Source: Chamaea fasciata
Taxonomy: Eukaryota; Chordata; Aves; Passeriformes; Sylviidae
DNA length: 64,000 nucleotides
Direction of reading: 5' to 3'
Assembly (NCBI GenBank): GCA_029207755.1
Contig: JARCOQ010000009.1
Span: forward strand, 35,610,914 to 35,674,913
This document shows positions 43,591 through 55,492 of this stretch, piece after piece. Every line of letters starts with the position of its first letter. Positions within the stretch are counted from its first letter, which is position 1. The translations under genes were made by a program, and so were the position numbers. The notes under the pieces are model-generated. The model was not told where the DNA came from. It worked only from the letters and a program-made list of their open reading frames with translations, and made no database searches.

Positions 43591-44340
43591 GCCAAAGTGC
43601 CGTAGAGCATCATCTCCAAGCCACTCCTTAGGTCATCCTGCTCCTGGGGAGTGTCCCACTCCCAGCATGGTGCCGTGGAAGGGCCAGCCGGCTCCGGCAC
43701 CGTGTCAGGATTGATCTCTCAGCTCAAAACCACTCACTGCCACTGAATACTACTCAATCTCACCCCAAAATGACTCAATTCCACAGCCCCTCAAGGTGTG
43801 ATGGGGTTGGAGGGGATTTGGGTGAAATGTGCTGCAGATCAGGAGGGGTGAGATGGGCATTGGGTGGAGCAGGATGGGGGGGAGGGGGCTTGGAAGGGGT
43901 GGGATGGGGGAAACCAGGCTTGAGAAGGAGGTCTTGATGTCTAGCAGGGGTGGGATGTGTTGTGGTGGGGACTGGGGAGGGTGTGGTGGAGTCTGGGATG
44001 AGACACATAAGGTTGGGGATGGTGAAGAAAGGAGTAACCCATTTCTGAGTGAGTTTTTGGGTATTCTGCATTCCTGAAAGAATTTTGGTGCATCCCAAGT
44101 TTCTGAGGTGGTGTTGGGGCACTCCCCAACTCTTGGGGGGTTTCCTGAGAGCAGCTCCATGCAGCCCCATTGCCAGAGGTGGTTGGTTGCCTTGGGCACC
44201 AGCTCAGAGCTGCAGCCAGAGTCCGTTGCTTCGGTGCTGGCGAGCAGAGAAATGATGAATGGCCCCAAACATCTCCAGCGTGTGTTTGGGGGCCAGGGCA
44301 AGTTCTGGTTAATTTAAGTGCCATTTAGTGCCACTAAGTG
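43591..44340. other. Unassigned, G-rich on + (43780-44000)
   Basis: The run of GGGGTGGGATGGGG-type sequence at about 43800-43990 is strand-asymmetric. Frames on - are Pro/Ser/His-rich because of that composition. No gene is supported. Confidence 0.45.
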
Positions 44341-44696
44341 TCTGACAGATTTGTGCAATCAAGGCCTCCAATTATCTGCTTTAATTAGTCCATTTAGAGC
44401 TTTGCATTGACACTCAGTGGGGCTCATTAATGCTTTGAGATACTCAAAGGGTTTAAGGTAGTTTGTATTTTCCTTCCCACATTGAGTCTCTGAGAAGCTT
44501 TTGTGCAATCCTGGCCTCCAATTCTCTCCTCCAAGGACTCCATGAGGAGCCTGTTTTGGACACGGACCTCAGTGGGAATCATTAATGCTTCCTGACACTT
44601 TGGGCTTTTCCTCAGACCTCGACTCCTGGAAAGGTTTGTGCAATCTCCTCTCAGGCTCTGAGGTTCCAGGGCTCAGTACCAAATGCACCACGGGGC
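44341..44696. repeat. Three diverged tandem units, about 135-145 bp
   Basis: Heads with TTTGTGCAATC at about 44355, 44501 and 44635 are followed by GGCCTCCAATT (units 1 and 2) and tails GGGGCTCATTAATGCTT, GGGAATCATTAATGCTT and CGGGGCTCATTAGAATC. The third tail is split by ERVL-2 and resumes at 50898. The third unit is also present in the duplication copy at 37433. Confidence 0.65.
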
Positions 44697-45213
44697 TGTT
44701 TTGGGTTGAAGTATATTCTATCACCATCTTCATGAACTGTTGAAACCAGGTGAGGCAGTGCTCCTTGCCTCCTCCACTCTGGCTTATCTTCTGTTAATGG
44801 GCCATCAGCACCTTTGCTACACAGCTCACAGATAACCCCCTCCTGGACTACCTCCTGTTAATGGGCCCATCAGGCCTTATCACATGACTCACCATCCCAT
44901 TGTGAGATGCTCCGCCCAGAGGGAGGAACCAAGAATTCCAGCCTGGATATAAGTTCAGACTCTGAACACCAGAGGGGTGCTTATCCACTGGATTCCCAGA
45001 GGACCCGAGCTACCAGACCTTTCTACAGGATCACTGCTTGAGGAAGACCACCTCATCTGGACTGCTTCCATCACTCCGCTCAGGTTGTATTCTGACTCTG
45101 TCAGTGGTTTTTTGTATTATTGCATCTATCCTAGTTTACTTTCTTTCTTTTTTTCGATTAAATTGTATCTCTGACTTGGAGTCTCTCATTTGTTTTGCCT
45201 TCAAACTACTACA
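44697..45213 (+). repeat. 5' LTR of ERVL-2
   Basis: The LTR is 517 bp and starts TGTTTTGGG. It shares AAGTTCAGACTC and CACTCCGCTC with its own 3' LTR but not with ERVL-1, as expected for one insertion event. The primer site TGGCGCCCAAGGTGGGGC follows at 45218-45235. Confidence 0.92.
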
Positions 45214-45294
45214 TTTTTGGCGCCCAAGGTGGGGCACAAGGCATTGAGAAAAGTCAGAATTACAATTTTGTATTGAAGAAGACACCTGTTGGCT

Positions 45295-47087
45295 ATGATG
45301 CTCAATATGCTTACATGTGTCTTATATCTATCTCTCTATAGTTTTCCACAACTGGGGCACTATCTGCCAGTCTTAATGCTCCTGCGTAGACCAGGGTATG
45401 GTACTAAAATTGCTTTAGTGGTCTATTATGTCCATTGCTTGATAAACTCCGAGGCAATGAACATTATTCAGAATGTACACCCAGTTTTGTTTTCTTGTTC
45501 TGGTCTAAGATACTACATCTGGGGCCTCAACAATCTCACCCAGCCCCTGTGGGGAGGGGTGAAGAATGATTTTTTTCCAGCTTTTCAAGCATAACACAGC
45601 AGTTTTTGAAAATATAGAGTACCTTCTGGATGCCAAGGACATCATGATGTTGTTGTTAGTCCTGCTTTGTCTTCTCTGCACGGCTCGCACCATGCTTAGA
45701 ATCAAAACACTACCTAGTGTAATACAGCATGTTCTGGAGGAAGAGGGAAAAAGAAGCAGAGCAACAATATCAGTGTCTACACAGAGTGTCACAGAAGCGA
45801 AAGGAACCAAAAGCAAGGCAACAGTGTCCTCATCTACACAGACCCTCACAGAAGAGAAAAAGCCAAAAGTGAAGCAACAGTGTCCACATCTATGCAGACT
45901 GTCACAGAGGAGAAAGGGACTAAGGGTGCCATCAGCATCTCCACACAAACCATCACTGAACCGGAACAGCCTAAACCAGTAGCCCTTGCCCCCGTTCAGA
46001 AGAAGAAATCAAGGACCAAATCAGTCCGCATAGTGACTGATGAGGGTGCAGCAGGACCTTCACACTCAGCAGAAGAGACAAAGCCAGAAATCATCACTCG
46101 CTCTCTATCTCTAGGTCAGCTGCGTGACCTGCGAAGGGAATTCACCCGCCAGACCAACGAGTCCATCCTGACCTGGCTGCTCCGCATCTGGGACGCTGCA
46201 GCCAATGACACCATTCTAGATAGAAGTGAGGCCAGGCAACTGAGATCGTTGTCCCGGGATGTGGTCATTGACCAAGGAATTGAGAAAAGCCAAGAACCTC
46301 TCAGCCTCTGGCAGCGACTGCTAACAAGTGTGAAGGATAGATACCTTTGTAAAGAAGACCTCCAAGTGCACCAAGAAAAATGGAACACAATAGAACAAGG
46401 TATCCGATGTCTGAGGGAATTGGCTGTGTTGGAGATCATTTTTTCAGAAGATGAGAGATTTCCTAAAAACCCAGATGGTGTCCAGTGCACATCATGGATG
46501 TGGTTGAGATTTGCACGGCTTGGACCCGAGATGTACTCACGTTACCTGGCAACACTGCAATGGAGGGAAGGTGAGGACAGGGTAGGTGTCTTGGCTAATA
46601 AACTAAGAATTTACGAGGACACTGTCACTGCCCCAGTTCGTACCCATGTCTCGTCTGTGGAAACAAGACTGGCTGAGCAAGTCCGGAACTTGATTGAAGA
46701 AAGCCATCAGAAACTGAAAAAGAACTTAAGGAAGAAATTTACCGTATCCCACCAGAGCCGATGAGAGTCTCTGCCATGAGGAGCAGGCGCTCCCCAGCCA
46801 GGAAGAGAAAATACACACCACGAGGCAACCTCTGGTCTTTTCTTCGGGAGCATGGAGAAGACATGAAGAAGTGGGATGGAAAACCCACCTTCTCCTTAGC
46901 AGCCCGGGTACGTGAACTGAAAAGAGAAACACCTACCACAAAGAGCCCATCTAGAATCAATGTTGCTCTGGTCTCTCCTGCACAGAACTCCAGACGGTAC
47001 AGGAATGATGATATGAATGATCCTCTTGAAGGAACCTCAGAAACCTATTTACAAGAAGAGAGCAATGTATGCCATGACCAGGAATAG
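45295..47087 (+). pseudogene. gag: ERVL-2 gag, three frameshifts
   Basis: It is colinear with the 599-codon ERVL-1 Gag, including the hydrophobic N terminus and the STQT repeats. One extra T in a T-run near 45570 shifts the frame; a one-base loss near 45860 restores it; another one-base loss near 46718 shifts it again. The last part (46761-47087) ends at the same TAG followed by GGGGGC. Several Glu-to-Lys and Gly-to-Arg or Gly-to-Glu differences from ERVL-1 are G-to-A changes. Confidence 0.88.
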
Positions 47088-50000
47088 GGGGGCCCTGCCT
47101 CTAGCCAGGTAGAGGAAAGGGACAATCGGATCTACTGGACTGTGTGGATCCGATGGCCTGGAACATCTGACCCACAAAGATATACGGCTCTGGTTGATAC
47201 CGGTGCTCAGTGTACTCTGATGCCATCAAGGTACGTGGGAGCGGAACCCATTTCCATTTCTGGGGTGACCAGAGGATCCCAGGAGCTGACTGTACTGGAA
47301 GCTGAAGTAAGTCTAACTGGGAATGAATGGCAGAAACACCTCATTGTGACTGGTCCAGAAGCCCCATGCATTTTGGACATAGACTATCTCAGAAATAGGT
47401 ATTTCAAAGACCCAAGAGGATACCGCTGGGTTTTTGGCATAGCTGCTTTAGAGACAGAAGGCATCAGACAACTGAGTACCTTGCCTGGACTCTCAGACGA
47501 TCCCTCTGCTGTGGGACTACTGAAAGTTGAAGAACAACAGGTGCCGATCACCAGAGCAACAGTGCACCGTCGGCAATATCACACCGACAGAGACTCTGTC
47601 GTCCCCATCCATAAGATGATTCGTGAGCTGGAGAGCCAAGAGGTAGTAAGCAAGGCTCGTTCACCCTTCAATAGCCGTATATGGCCTGTGCATAAGTCCA
47701 GTGGAGAATGGAGACTGACAGTGGATTACCGTGGCCTAAATAAAGTCACACCACCAGTGGGCACTGCCATACCAGACATGTTGGAGCTTCAGTATGAGCT
47801 GGAATCCAAGGCAGCAAAATGGTATGCGACCATTGATATTGCAAATGCCTTTTTCTCCATTCCTCTGGCAGCAAAATGCAGGCCTCAGTTTGCCTTCACC
47901 TGGAGGGGCGTGCAGTACACCTGGAACTGACTGCCCCAAGGGTGGAAGCACAGTCCCCCCATTTGCCATAGACTAATCCAAGCTGCACTGGAAAAGGATG
48001 AAGCTCCAAAACACCTGCAATACATTGACGACATTATCGTGTGAAGAAACACAGCAACAGAATTCTTTGAGAAGAGAAAGAAGATAGTTCAGATTCTCCT
48101 GAAGGCCGGCTTTGCCATCAAAAAAAGCAAAGTCAAGAGACCTGCTCGAGAGATCCAGTTTCTAGGAGTGAAATGGCAAGATGGACGGCGTCAGATTCCC
48201 ACTGAAGTCATCAATAAGATCACTGCAATGTCTCCACCGACCAACAAGAAGGAAACACAAGCTTTCCTAGGTGCCATAGGCTTCTGGAGGATGCGCATTC
48301 CCGAGTATAGCCAAATCGTGAGCCATCTCTACCTGGTTACCTGCAAGAAGAACGATTTCCACTAGGGCCCAGAACAACAGCAAGCTTTCGCGCAGATCAA
48401 GCAAGAAATCGCTCATGCAGTAGCCCTTGTCCCAGTCAAGACGGGATCAGAGGTGAAGAATGTGCTTTACTCTGCAGCCGGGAGCCATGGTCTGTCATGG
48501 AGCCTTTGGCAGAAAGTGCCGGGTGAGACTCAAGGACGACCACTGAAATTCTGGAGCCGAAGCTACAGAGGATCCGAAGCCAACTACACTCCCACAGAGA
48601 AGGAAATCTTAGCCGCCTATGAAAGAGTCCAAGCTGCCTCAGAAGTGATTGGTACTGAAGCACAGCTGCTTCTGGCACCTCGACTACCGGTGCTGGGGTG
48701 GATGTTCAAGGGAAAGGTTCCTACCACACATCACACCACCGACACCACGTGGAGCAAATGGATCACCCTGATCACGCAGCGCACCCGTATTGGAAACCTG
48801 AATCGCCCTAGAATTCTGGAAATTATAACAAACTGGCCTGAAGGTGAGACCTTTAGATTATCCTCTGAAGAAGAGGAGGAGCAAGTGACACGGGCCGAAG
48901 AAGCCCCACCATATAACGAGCTACCAGAGAGTTAAAGACGATAAGCCCTTTTCACCGACGGTTCCTGCCAAATTGTAGGTGCTAACCGGAAATGAAAAGC
49001 TGCTGTATGGAGCCCCACATGACGAGTTGCACAAGCTACCGAAAGAGAAGGTAGATCGAGTCAAGTTGCAGAGCTTAAAGCTGTCCAGCTGCCTTTAGAT
49101 ATTGCTGAACGAGAGAAGTGGCCAAGGCTCTATCTCTACACTGACTCATGGATAGTAGCTAATGCTCTGTGAAGATACCTGGACCACTAGAGAAAAGCCA
49201 ACTGGCAGCGCAGAGGGAAACCCATCTGGGCTGCTGAGATTTGGCAGGACATCGCCACCCGAGTAGAAAAGCTGACCGTGAAGGTTCGACACGTGGATGC
49301 GCACGTACCCAAGAGTCGGGCTAATGAAGAACATCATAACAATGAGCAGGTGGATCGAGCTGCCAAGGTGAAAGTATCTCAGGTTGATCTAGACTGGCAG
49401 CACAAAGGAGAATTATTCCTAGCTCGTTGGGCTCATGATACCTCTGGTCATCAAGGGAGAGATGCAACATATCGATGGGCTCGTGACCGAGGGGTGGACA
49501 TTACTATGGACAGCATCTCCCAGGCTATCCATGACTGCGAGACCTGTGCTGCGATCAAACAGACCAAGCGAGTGAAGCCTCTGTGGTATGGTGGACGATG
49601 GTCAAAGTATAGGTATGGGGAAGCCTGGCAAATTGACTACATCACCCTTCCCCAAACCCGCCAAGGCAAGCGCTACGTGTTCACCATGGTGGAAGCAACC
49701 ACTGGATGGCTGGAGACCTACCCTGTGCCTCATGCTACTGCCCGGAACACCATCTTGGGCCTGGAAAAGCAGATCCTGTGGAGACATGGCACCCCTGAGA
49801 GAATTGAGTCAGACAACGAGACTCATTTCAAGAATGGCCTCATAAGCACTTGGGCCAGAGAACACGGAATCAAATGGATATGCCATATCCCATACCATGC
49901 ACCAGCTGCTGGGAAGGTGGAAGCTGCAATGAACTGCTTAAAACTACCCTTAAGGCACCTGGCGGAGGGACCTTCAAAAATTGGGAACTGAACTTAGCGA

Positions 50001-50280
50001 AGGTCACCTGGATGGTCAATACACGAGGGTCCATCAATCGAGCTGGTCCTGCCCAGTCTGAATCCTTGCACACAGTGGATGGAGATAGGGTCCCTGTGGT
50101 ACACTGAGAGGTATGTTAGGAAAGACTGTTTGGATTAATCCCACCTCGGGCAAGGGCAAACCCATCCGTGGGGTTGTCTTTGCTCAAGGACCTGGTTACA
50201 CTTGGTGGGTGATGCAAAAGGATGGGGAAACCCACTGTGTACCACAAGGAGACCTTATTTTAAGTGAGAACTGTGTGTAG
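47088..50280 (+). pseudogene. pol: ERVL-2 pol, multiple stops and a frameshift
   Basis: Protease DTGA is present, but the later ILGIDYL reads ILDIDYL. The reverse transcriptase is open to TGA 47928-47930 (a CGA codon in ERVL-1). Further stops: TGA 48042-48044 directly after the YIDD region, TAG 48363-48365, TAA 48933, TAA 48942, TGA 48993, TGA 49170 and TAG 49188. Four of these (48042, 48363, 49170, 49188) are Trp codons in ERVL-1. The integrase frame 49278-49991 keeps both Asp but loses one base immediately after the codon for the catalytic Glu (near 49922). The end is colinear with ERVL-1. Confidence 0.88.
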
Positions 50281-50377
50281 GTTTTCATTGTATATATATG
50301 TGTGTGTGTGTGTGTGTAGTTTAAGGAAAGTATTGATTTGGGATGATGTAGATGGTAATAGAATAAGGGGTGGATAA

Positions 50378-50897
50378 TGTCCTGGGTTGAAGTATATTCT
50401 ATCACCATCTTCATGAACTGTTGAAACCAGGTGAGGCAGTGCTCCCTGCCTCCTCCACTCTGGCTTATCTTCTGTTAATGGGCCCATCAGCACCTTTGCT
50501 ACACAGCTCACAGATAACCCCCTCCTGGACTACCTCCTGTTAAAGCGCCCATCAGGCCTTATCACATGACTCACCATCCCATTGTGAGATGCTCCGCCCA
50601 GAGGGAGGAACCAAGAATTCCAGCCTGGATATAAGTTCAGACTCTGAACACCAGAGGGGTGCTTACCCACTGGATTCCCAGAGGACCCGAGCTACCAGAC
50701 CTTTCTACAGGATCACTGCTTGAGGAAGACCACCTCATCTGGACTGCTTCCATCACTCCGCTCAGGTTGTATTCTGACTCTGTCAGTGGTTTTTTGTATT
50801 ATTGCATCTATTCTAGTTTACTTTCTTTCTTTTTTTTTCTATTAAATTGTATCTCTGACTTGGAGCCTCTCATTTGTTTTGCCTTCAAACTACTACT
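50378..50897 (+). repeat. 3' LTR of ERVL-2
   Basis: The LTR is 520 bp and starts TGTCCTGGG. It has the ERVL-2-specific variants noted for the 5' LTR. It is preceded by a (TG)n run and the same purine-rich tract as ERVL-1. Confidence 0.92.
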
Positions 50898-51964
50898 GGG
50901 GCTCATTAGAATCAATCAAGTCCTGACAAACCATGGCTGTGCCTTGATTTCCCTCTGGTCTGTTGCAGTTCATTAAGTCTTTTTTCCTACAGTTATTGAG
51001 AAATCTTTCAAAGAGCTTCAAATAAACCCACATTCCTATTTCCAAGGGTGAATTTGGTTTTTTTAGAGAAGAAGTGATTGCAGCATTCAGTGGCAGAAAT
51101 TAACCCAGGGACTCTCCCAAGGAAGTCTGGCCTGGTCAGAGAAGCTGTGCCTTGAGCTCTGACCCAGTGTGGACAACCTTGCTCCACAATCCCCAACCCA
51201 TCCTGTCTCTCCTCACTCACCCGGGACCTGCATTGCTCAGACAACTGGCTGCAATCAGCCAAAAAAGTGTTTTCTTCCTTAATTAGCAATCTAAAGCTCC
51301 TAAATTTCAGGCAATCTCCTCAAATGGGTGCGCTAAACCCAAAATGCCACAAAGGCGGTTCCCCTTTCCTGAGGCAGAGCCATGCAAGGAATGTTTTAGA
51401 CACACAGGAAGTTCTACAGTAGAAACAAATCCAGAGTTGGCTGAAGGCAGAATTAGAACAACTGCTGAAGGACAGACAACTTTGAACTCCTTGCACCTCC
51501 AGGCTCTGGCTGGGTTGTTGGGAGCTGTGTGAGTGAGCCCAGAGTGAGGGGAAGGGAAATGCAGAGAGCCCTGGAAGTGCTTCTGTGCACACAGGCTGTG
51601 GGGAAGGACACTGCAGGCCTGGCCTGGGCCAGGAGTGAGGCTGGATCATCATTCCAAGCTGCCCAGGGCCATGGCAAGGGGCTGTGGCCATGGACACTGG
51701 CCTGAGCCCAGTGCCTGGGCCCCTTGCTCAGGACTGGTGTCAGTGGCCAGAGCCAGAATGGATCCCTTGCTGGGGGCTGTGCCATGACCACCTGTCCTGT
51801 GCCGCGCTGGCTGCTCAGGCACCGCAGAACCAGCAGCAAATGCCGCTGCCAGGGCCAAAGGCAGCTCAGCCAGACAGAAAGGGGCAGTGCTGGGCACTGT
51901 TTCCATGGCAGCCCTCACTGGGACACCACACCTGGCTCACCTGTCCTGGCAATTGCCATGGAAA
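50898..51964. repeat. Segmental duplication, copy 2 (right part)
   Basis: It continues the copy whose left part is 44596-44696; ERVL-2 splits it. It is very similar to 37533-38596 over its length. Divergence begins after CAATTGCCATGGAAA, where copy 1 continues into CR1 and this copy into unrelated DNA. Confidence 0.88.
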
Positions 51965-52288
51965 GCTCTTGTGGGGACAGATGCTGGCACCGGGACACAG
52001 CTGGGGCCGGGTGCTGAGCACAGGGCTGATCACACAGAGATAATTTTGTTCTTGCTGAGCTCACACAGAGCCAAGGCCTTTCCTGCCCCTTGTCCGGCCA
52101 CGCTGGGGAGGGGCTGGGGGTGTGGGGGAGGTTAGGAGGGGCCACAGCCAGGACAGGGGATCCCAAGTGACCCCAGGGATACCCCAGACCACAGGACATC
52201 ATGCGCAGTGTATTAAGTGGGGAGAACAAGGAGGAAGGGGTGACATTTGGAGTGAGGGGTTTTGTCTTCCCAGGAAACACTTAGGCAG
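51965..52288. other. Unassigned
   Basis: GC-rich and then purine-rich sequence. No gene or repeat recognised. Confidence 0.4.
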
Positions 52289-53439
52289 GATGGGGCCCTG
52301 TTTCACCAGAGGGCAGGGTCAGCACCAAAGACACAGACACCAACTTAAGGAACTGTGTCATTGATACAATGCAAAGCTGCAAAGAATTACAAAAGGATGA
52401 GCTCAGCAAAGCTCATAATCATTAGCAAAGAATTACAAAAGGAGCTCAGCAATGCATCCAGTCATTACTACCAGATTTCCTCTGTTGATTTAGAAAGATC
52501 CATCACCAGTTACCCTCAGACTTTACCATCATCTTGATCCACACATCAGCTGGGAGAAGCCAAGGACTGCAGAGCCTCTCCCAGACACTAGGAATTCCTG
52601 CAGGTGCCTCCACCTTTGCAGGAAACAAGTCCTCCAACCCCACTGAGAGAGGGCCCAGCTTTTACACTGTTAAACAAACAAGCTGCCATCACTTTTCGTG
52701 TGGGAACATCTGGTTTCATTCTTCTGTTGGGTTTCTCCCAAAGCCTGGCCAGGGCTCAAGGAGGAACCAAGGGAGTTGACTTAGATCCTTCACCCCCAAA
52801 CGAGGCCAGACAGGGCCTTGTCTGATTTTCCAACACAGAAAGGGAAATCCACATTTCACCACTGAACAGATACAGAGATCATTTTGGTAATAGTGCTCCA
52901 TTAATGAGTGGACAAAGATAACCTTGGGTTGGAAGGTTTATCTAGAGGTCAGCGTTGCCTCAGGGCCTGTTGTTCAGGCTTCAGTCAGGACCTGCTGGAC
53001 AGGCCTCAGTTTCTCAAATGGTCCTTTGACCTACAGGTGAACGACAACCTTCATAAAAATTCTTTCAAAACCAGAGTCTTAGATTTAGGTATTAGGCACA
53101 AAGGTATTGCCTCTTGTCTTCAATTAAGTGCTGCTCAAGTTCATTACTCAGAGCTATAATTCACTTGCCTTTTAAAACATGCCTAATGAGATGCTTTTCT
53201 CTGTTATTTATCAAATCCCCCCCCTTTTTTTTTCTTGAGACTGTGTCTCTTTTTAGACAGTCTCAGCATTCCATTTCCCAGCACAAAGTGTCACAACAAG
53301 TCTAACATGGAATCATAACACACCAAGTGCTCACAGTGCAATGATTACAGTCACTGCCACAAATACATTTCACAGCAGCCTCCAATTTCGTAGCCATGAG
53401 GCCAATCCCGCCAAGAAGATTTGTCTTCTTTCTGTCACT

Positions 53440-53720
53440 CTTCTATTGCTCTTTCTATCAATTTTATTTCTCCTTGATGATCTGCATCAATTCCTCTTCC
53501 CATGACATGAACACTCTGCAAGGCCAAGCTCCAGTGAGCAGTTATCCAACCAAAGTGTCCTGGAGGAATCTGAATTCCTATTCCAGTATTGATAACTCTC
53601 ATTTGCTTCTGATTTATCCTAATTATTTCTAATGCATGAAGGTCCAGCCCTGCAGCCTCTGGGGTGGCCTGTCAGGGGCCATTGCACCCAGAACAATTTC
53701 CCAGGAGGTCAAAATCTCAT
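53440..53720 (-). pseudogene. Retroviral dUTPase relic
   Basis: On - the frame reads AGLDLHA (motif 1), then [26 protein letters not shown] and [12 protein letters not shown] (motif 3), followed by a stop. These are hallmark trimeric dUTPase motifs. dUTPases hydrolyse dUTP and are encoded by several retrovirus groups. Motif 2 (normally ARSSLA-like) reads HWSLAL, so activity is doubtful. Upstream and downstream frames are broken. Confidence 0.75.
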
Positions 53721-54105
53721 GGTCCATGGTTGTATTTGGGTTTTCCATCGGGACTGGTTCCCATCTCCTCCTTTTTCCAACTGCTCTTTTAACAACCCCT
53801 TCAACCATTCAAACCAATCCTGCAGCTTGGGGATTGTCTGGGATATTAAAAACCCAGCAGTCTTAATTACTGTATTTTTCACAATAACAGCAAAGCATTC
53901 TGCATCACAGAATCAGCAAACCCTGTAGAAATAGCTATTTTCATCCCTTCCTCCTTTTTTCATTGTATACAATCTCACAAACTTGACCACTGACAATTGG
54001 GTCCTGGCCAATGCTTTTCTGTAGGATATTTAGTGTAACATCCTTGAGCAGCCAAAGGTATGAAATTAGTATTGTCAGCACTATTTCACATTATTATTAT
54101 TTTAT

Positions 54106-54245
54106 ATCTAGATATAGATATATAGATATTGATATAAACAGATCTATAGATATAGATATAGATATAGATATAGATATAGATATAGATATAGATATAGATA
54201 TAGATAGATATCGATATAGACATAGATATATATTTATAAATACAT
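54106..54245. repeat. (GATATA)n microsatellite
   Basis: About 140 bases of GATATA and ATAGAT repeats, inside the degraded ERV interior. In one + frame it gives an artificial Asp-Ile repeat. Confidence 0.95.
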
Positions 54246-55419
54246 ATATATAAGCCTAACTATATTATAATATATATATTATAGTTATTTATTACACTAT
54301 TATTATTTCACTTGCAGAAATGCATCTGAGCTCAAGACTGAAACCTTCTTCTGTTTCTGCATGTGGGAGCATTCCAACAATAATTATTCCTTCTGTTAGT
54401 GATGTTTTCAATGTGCTCCTAACAAAATTCAGCTTTGTCTTCAAAACCCACAAGTTCTGTTCCTTTTTCCATATGCAATTTTTGGATGTATTTTAAGACA
54501 TGCAGTGGTTCAGTTTATTTTAACTGACTCCCCCATGGCTTGCACAGTGCTCAGCCCTCAGCCCACTCCAGAGCCACACAAGTCTAGAGAAGGTCTTCCC
54601 ATCCCGGAATTTCTGATGGGACTGATTCCTTATCTTTAGATTTACCTTTAAAAAGTGACATTTTGGTGTGATCTGGCCAGACTATGCCAATATTGTTTTA
54701 CCAGTTGGCAGGGTCAGCACCAAAGACACAGACATCACCTGAAGGAATTGACCAACTGACGTGTATTTTACTCTAGTTCAAAGCAGCAAAGGAGCACAGA
54801 AGGAGCAGCTCAGCAATGCACCCAGTCATCACTACCAAGGATTGCCCACAGTGATTGAGAAAGATCCATCACCAGTTACCCTCAGCCTTTCCCATCACCC
54901 ACACACACACATCAGCTGGGGAAGCTGTCACAGCCAAGGACTGCAGAGCCTCTCCCGGACACTGGGAACTCCTGCAGGTGCCTCCAGCCACAGGTGAGGC
55001 TCCAACCTGGCTGGGAGAGGGCCCAGCTCTGACAGTGCTGAATAAACACACTGACAGCACTTCTAGAGTGGGAACATCTGGATTCATCCTCCTCTTGGGT
55101 TCCTCCCAAAGCCTGGCCAGGGCCAAGGAGGAACCAAGGGAGATGACTTTGACCATCCAGCCCCAAACAAGGCCAGATGTCAGATTTCATGGCCTTGTCC
55201 AGCTTCTAAAGACAGAAAAGTCGATATATGTTTTACTAATGAGTGGGTACATCTAACACAACGCTAATGATCATGCATATTTTGTTAGGGAGCAGAAACA
55301 AAGAAGACCTTTGGCTGGAAGGTTCATCCAGAGGCCACCTTTGGCTCAGGGCCGGTAGTTCAGGCCTCACTCAGGCCTCCTGTCCTGGTTGAGTGCTGGG
55401 CTTGACACTGCTGGGTGAC

Positions 55420-55492
55420 TGGCTGGACTGGATGAGCTCAGAAGTCTTTTCCAACAGAAATGATTCTGTAATTCCAGGATTCTATCAGCTGG
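55420..55492 (+). repeat. CR1 3' tail fragment
   Basis: GGCTGGACTGGATGAGCTCA, then TTTTCCAACAGAAATGATTC and GGATTCTATC match the CR1 3' end. It adjoins the truncated ERV LTR. Confidence 0.75.

Larger units (their letters stand above)
44692..50902 (+). mobile_element. ERVL-2: second full-length ERV-L provirus, TSD GGGGC, hypermutated
   Basis: LTRs are 44697-45213 and 50378-50897; TSD GGGGC is at 44692-44696 and 50898-50902. The 3' LTR ends ACT instead of ACA. The internal layout is colinear with ERVL-1 at about 95 percent identity. It has more lesions: frameshifts in gag and integrase and Trp-to-stop changes in pol, most from G-to-A substitutions. Different flanks and TSD show that it is a separate insertion, not a duplicate of ERVL-1. 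Confidence 0.93.
52289..55385 (-). mobile_element. Degraded dUTPase-bearing ERV on - strand
   Basis: The 3' LTR is 52289-53213 (TGTTTCACC...TCA on +), and a related, 5'-truncated LTR is at 54694-about 55385 (TGTTTTACC...). They share GGCAGGGTCAGCACCAAAGA, the CATCACCAGTTACCCTCAG block and a CCCAAAGCCTGGCCAGGGC block, with many indels. A strong polypurine tract on - (G-run then A-run, about 53216-53233) adjoins the 3' LTR. The 1.5-kb interior keeps a dUTPase relic; most coding sequence is deleted. CR1 tail sequence follows the truncated LTR. Class uncertain (betaretrovirus-like or ERV-L-like). Confidence 0.75.

Noticed and set aside
54011..54253. 80-codon frame with an Asp-Ile repeat
   Set aside because: Direct translation of a (GATATA)n microsatellite.
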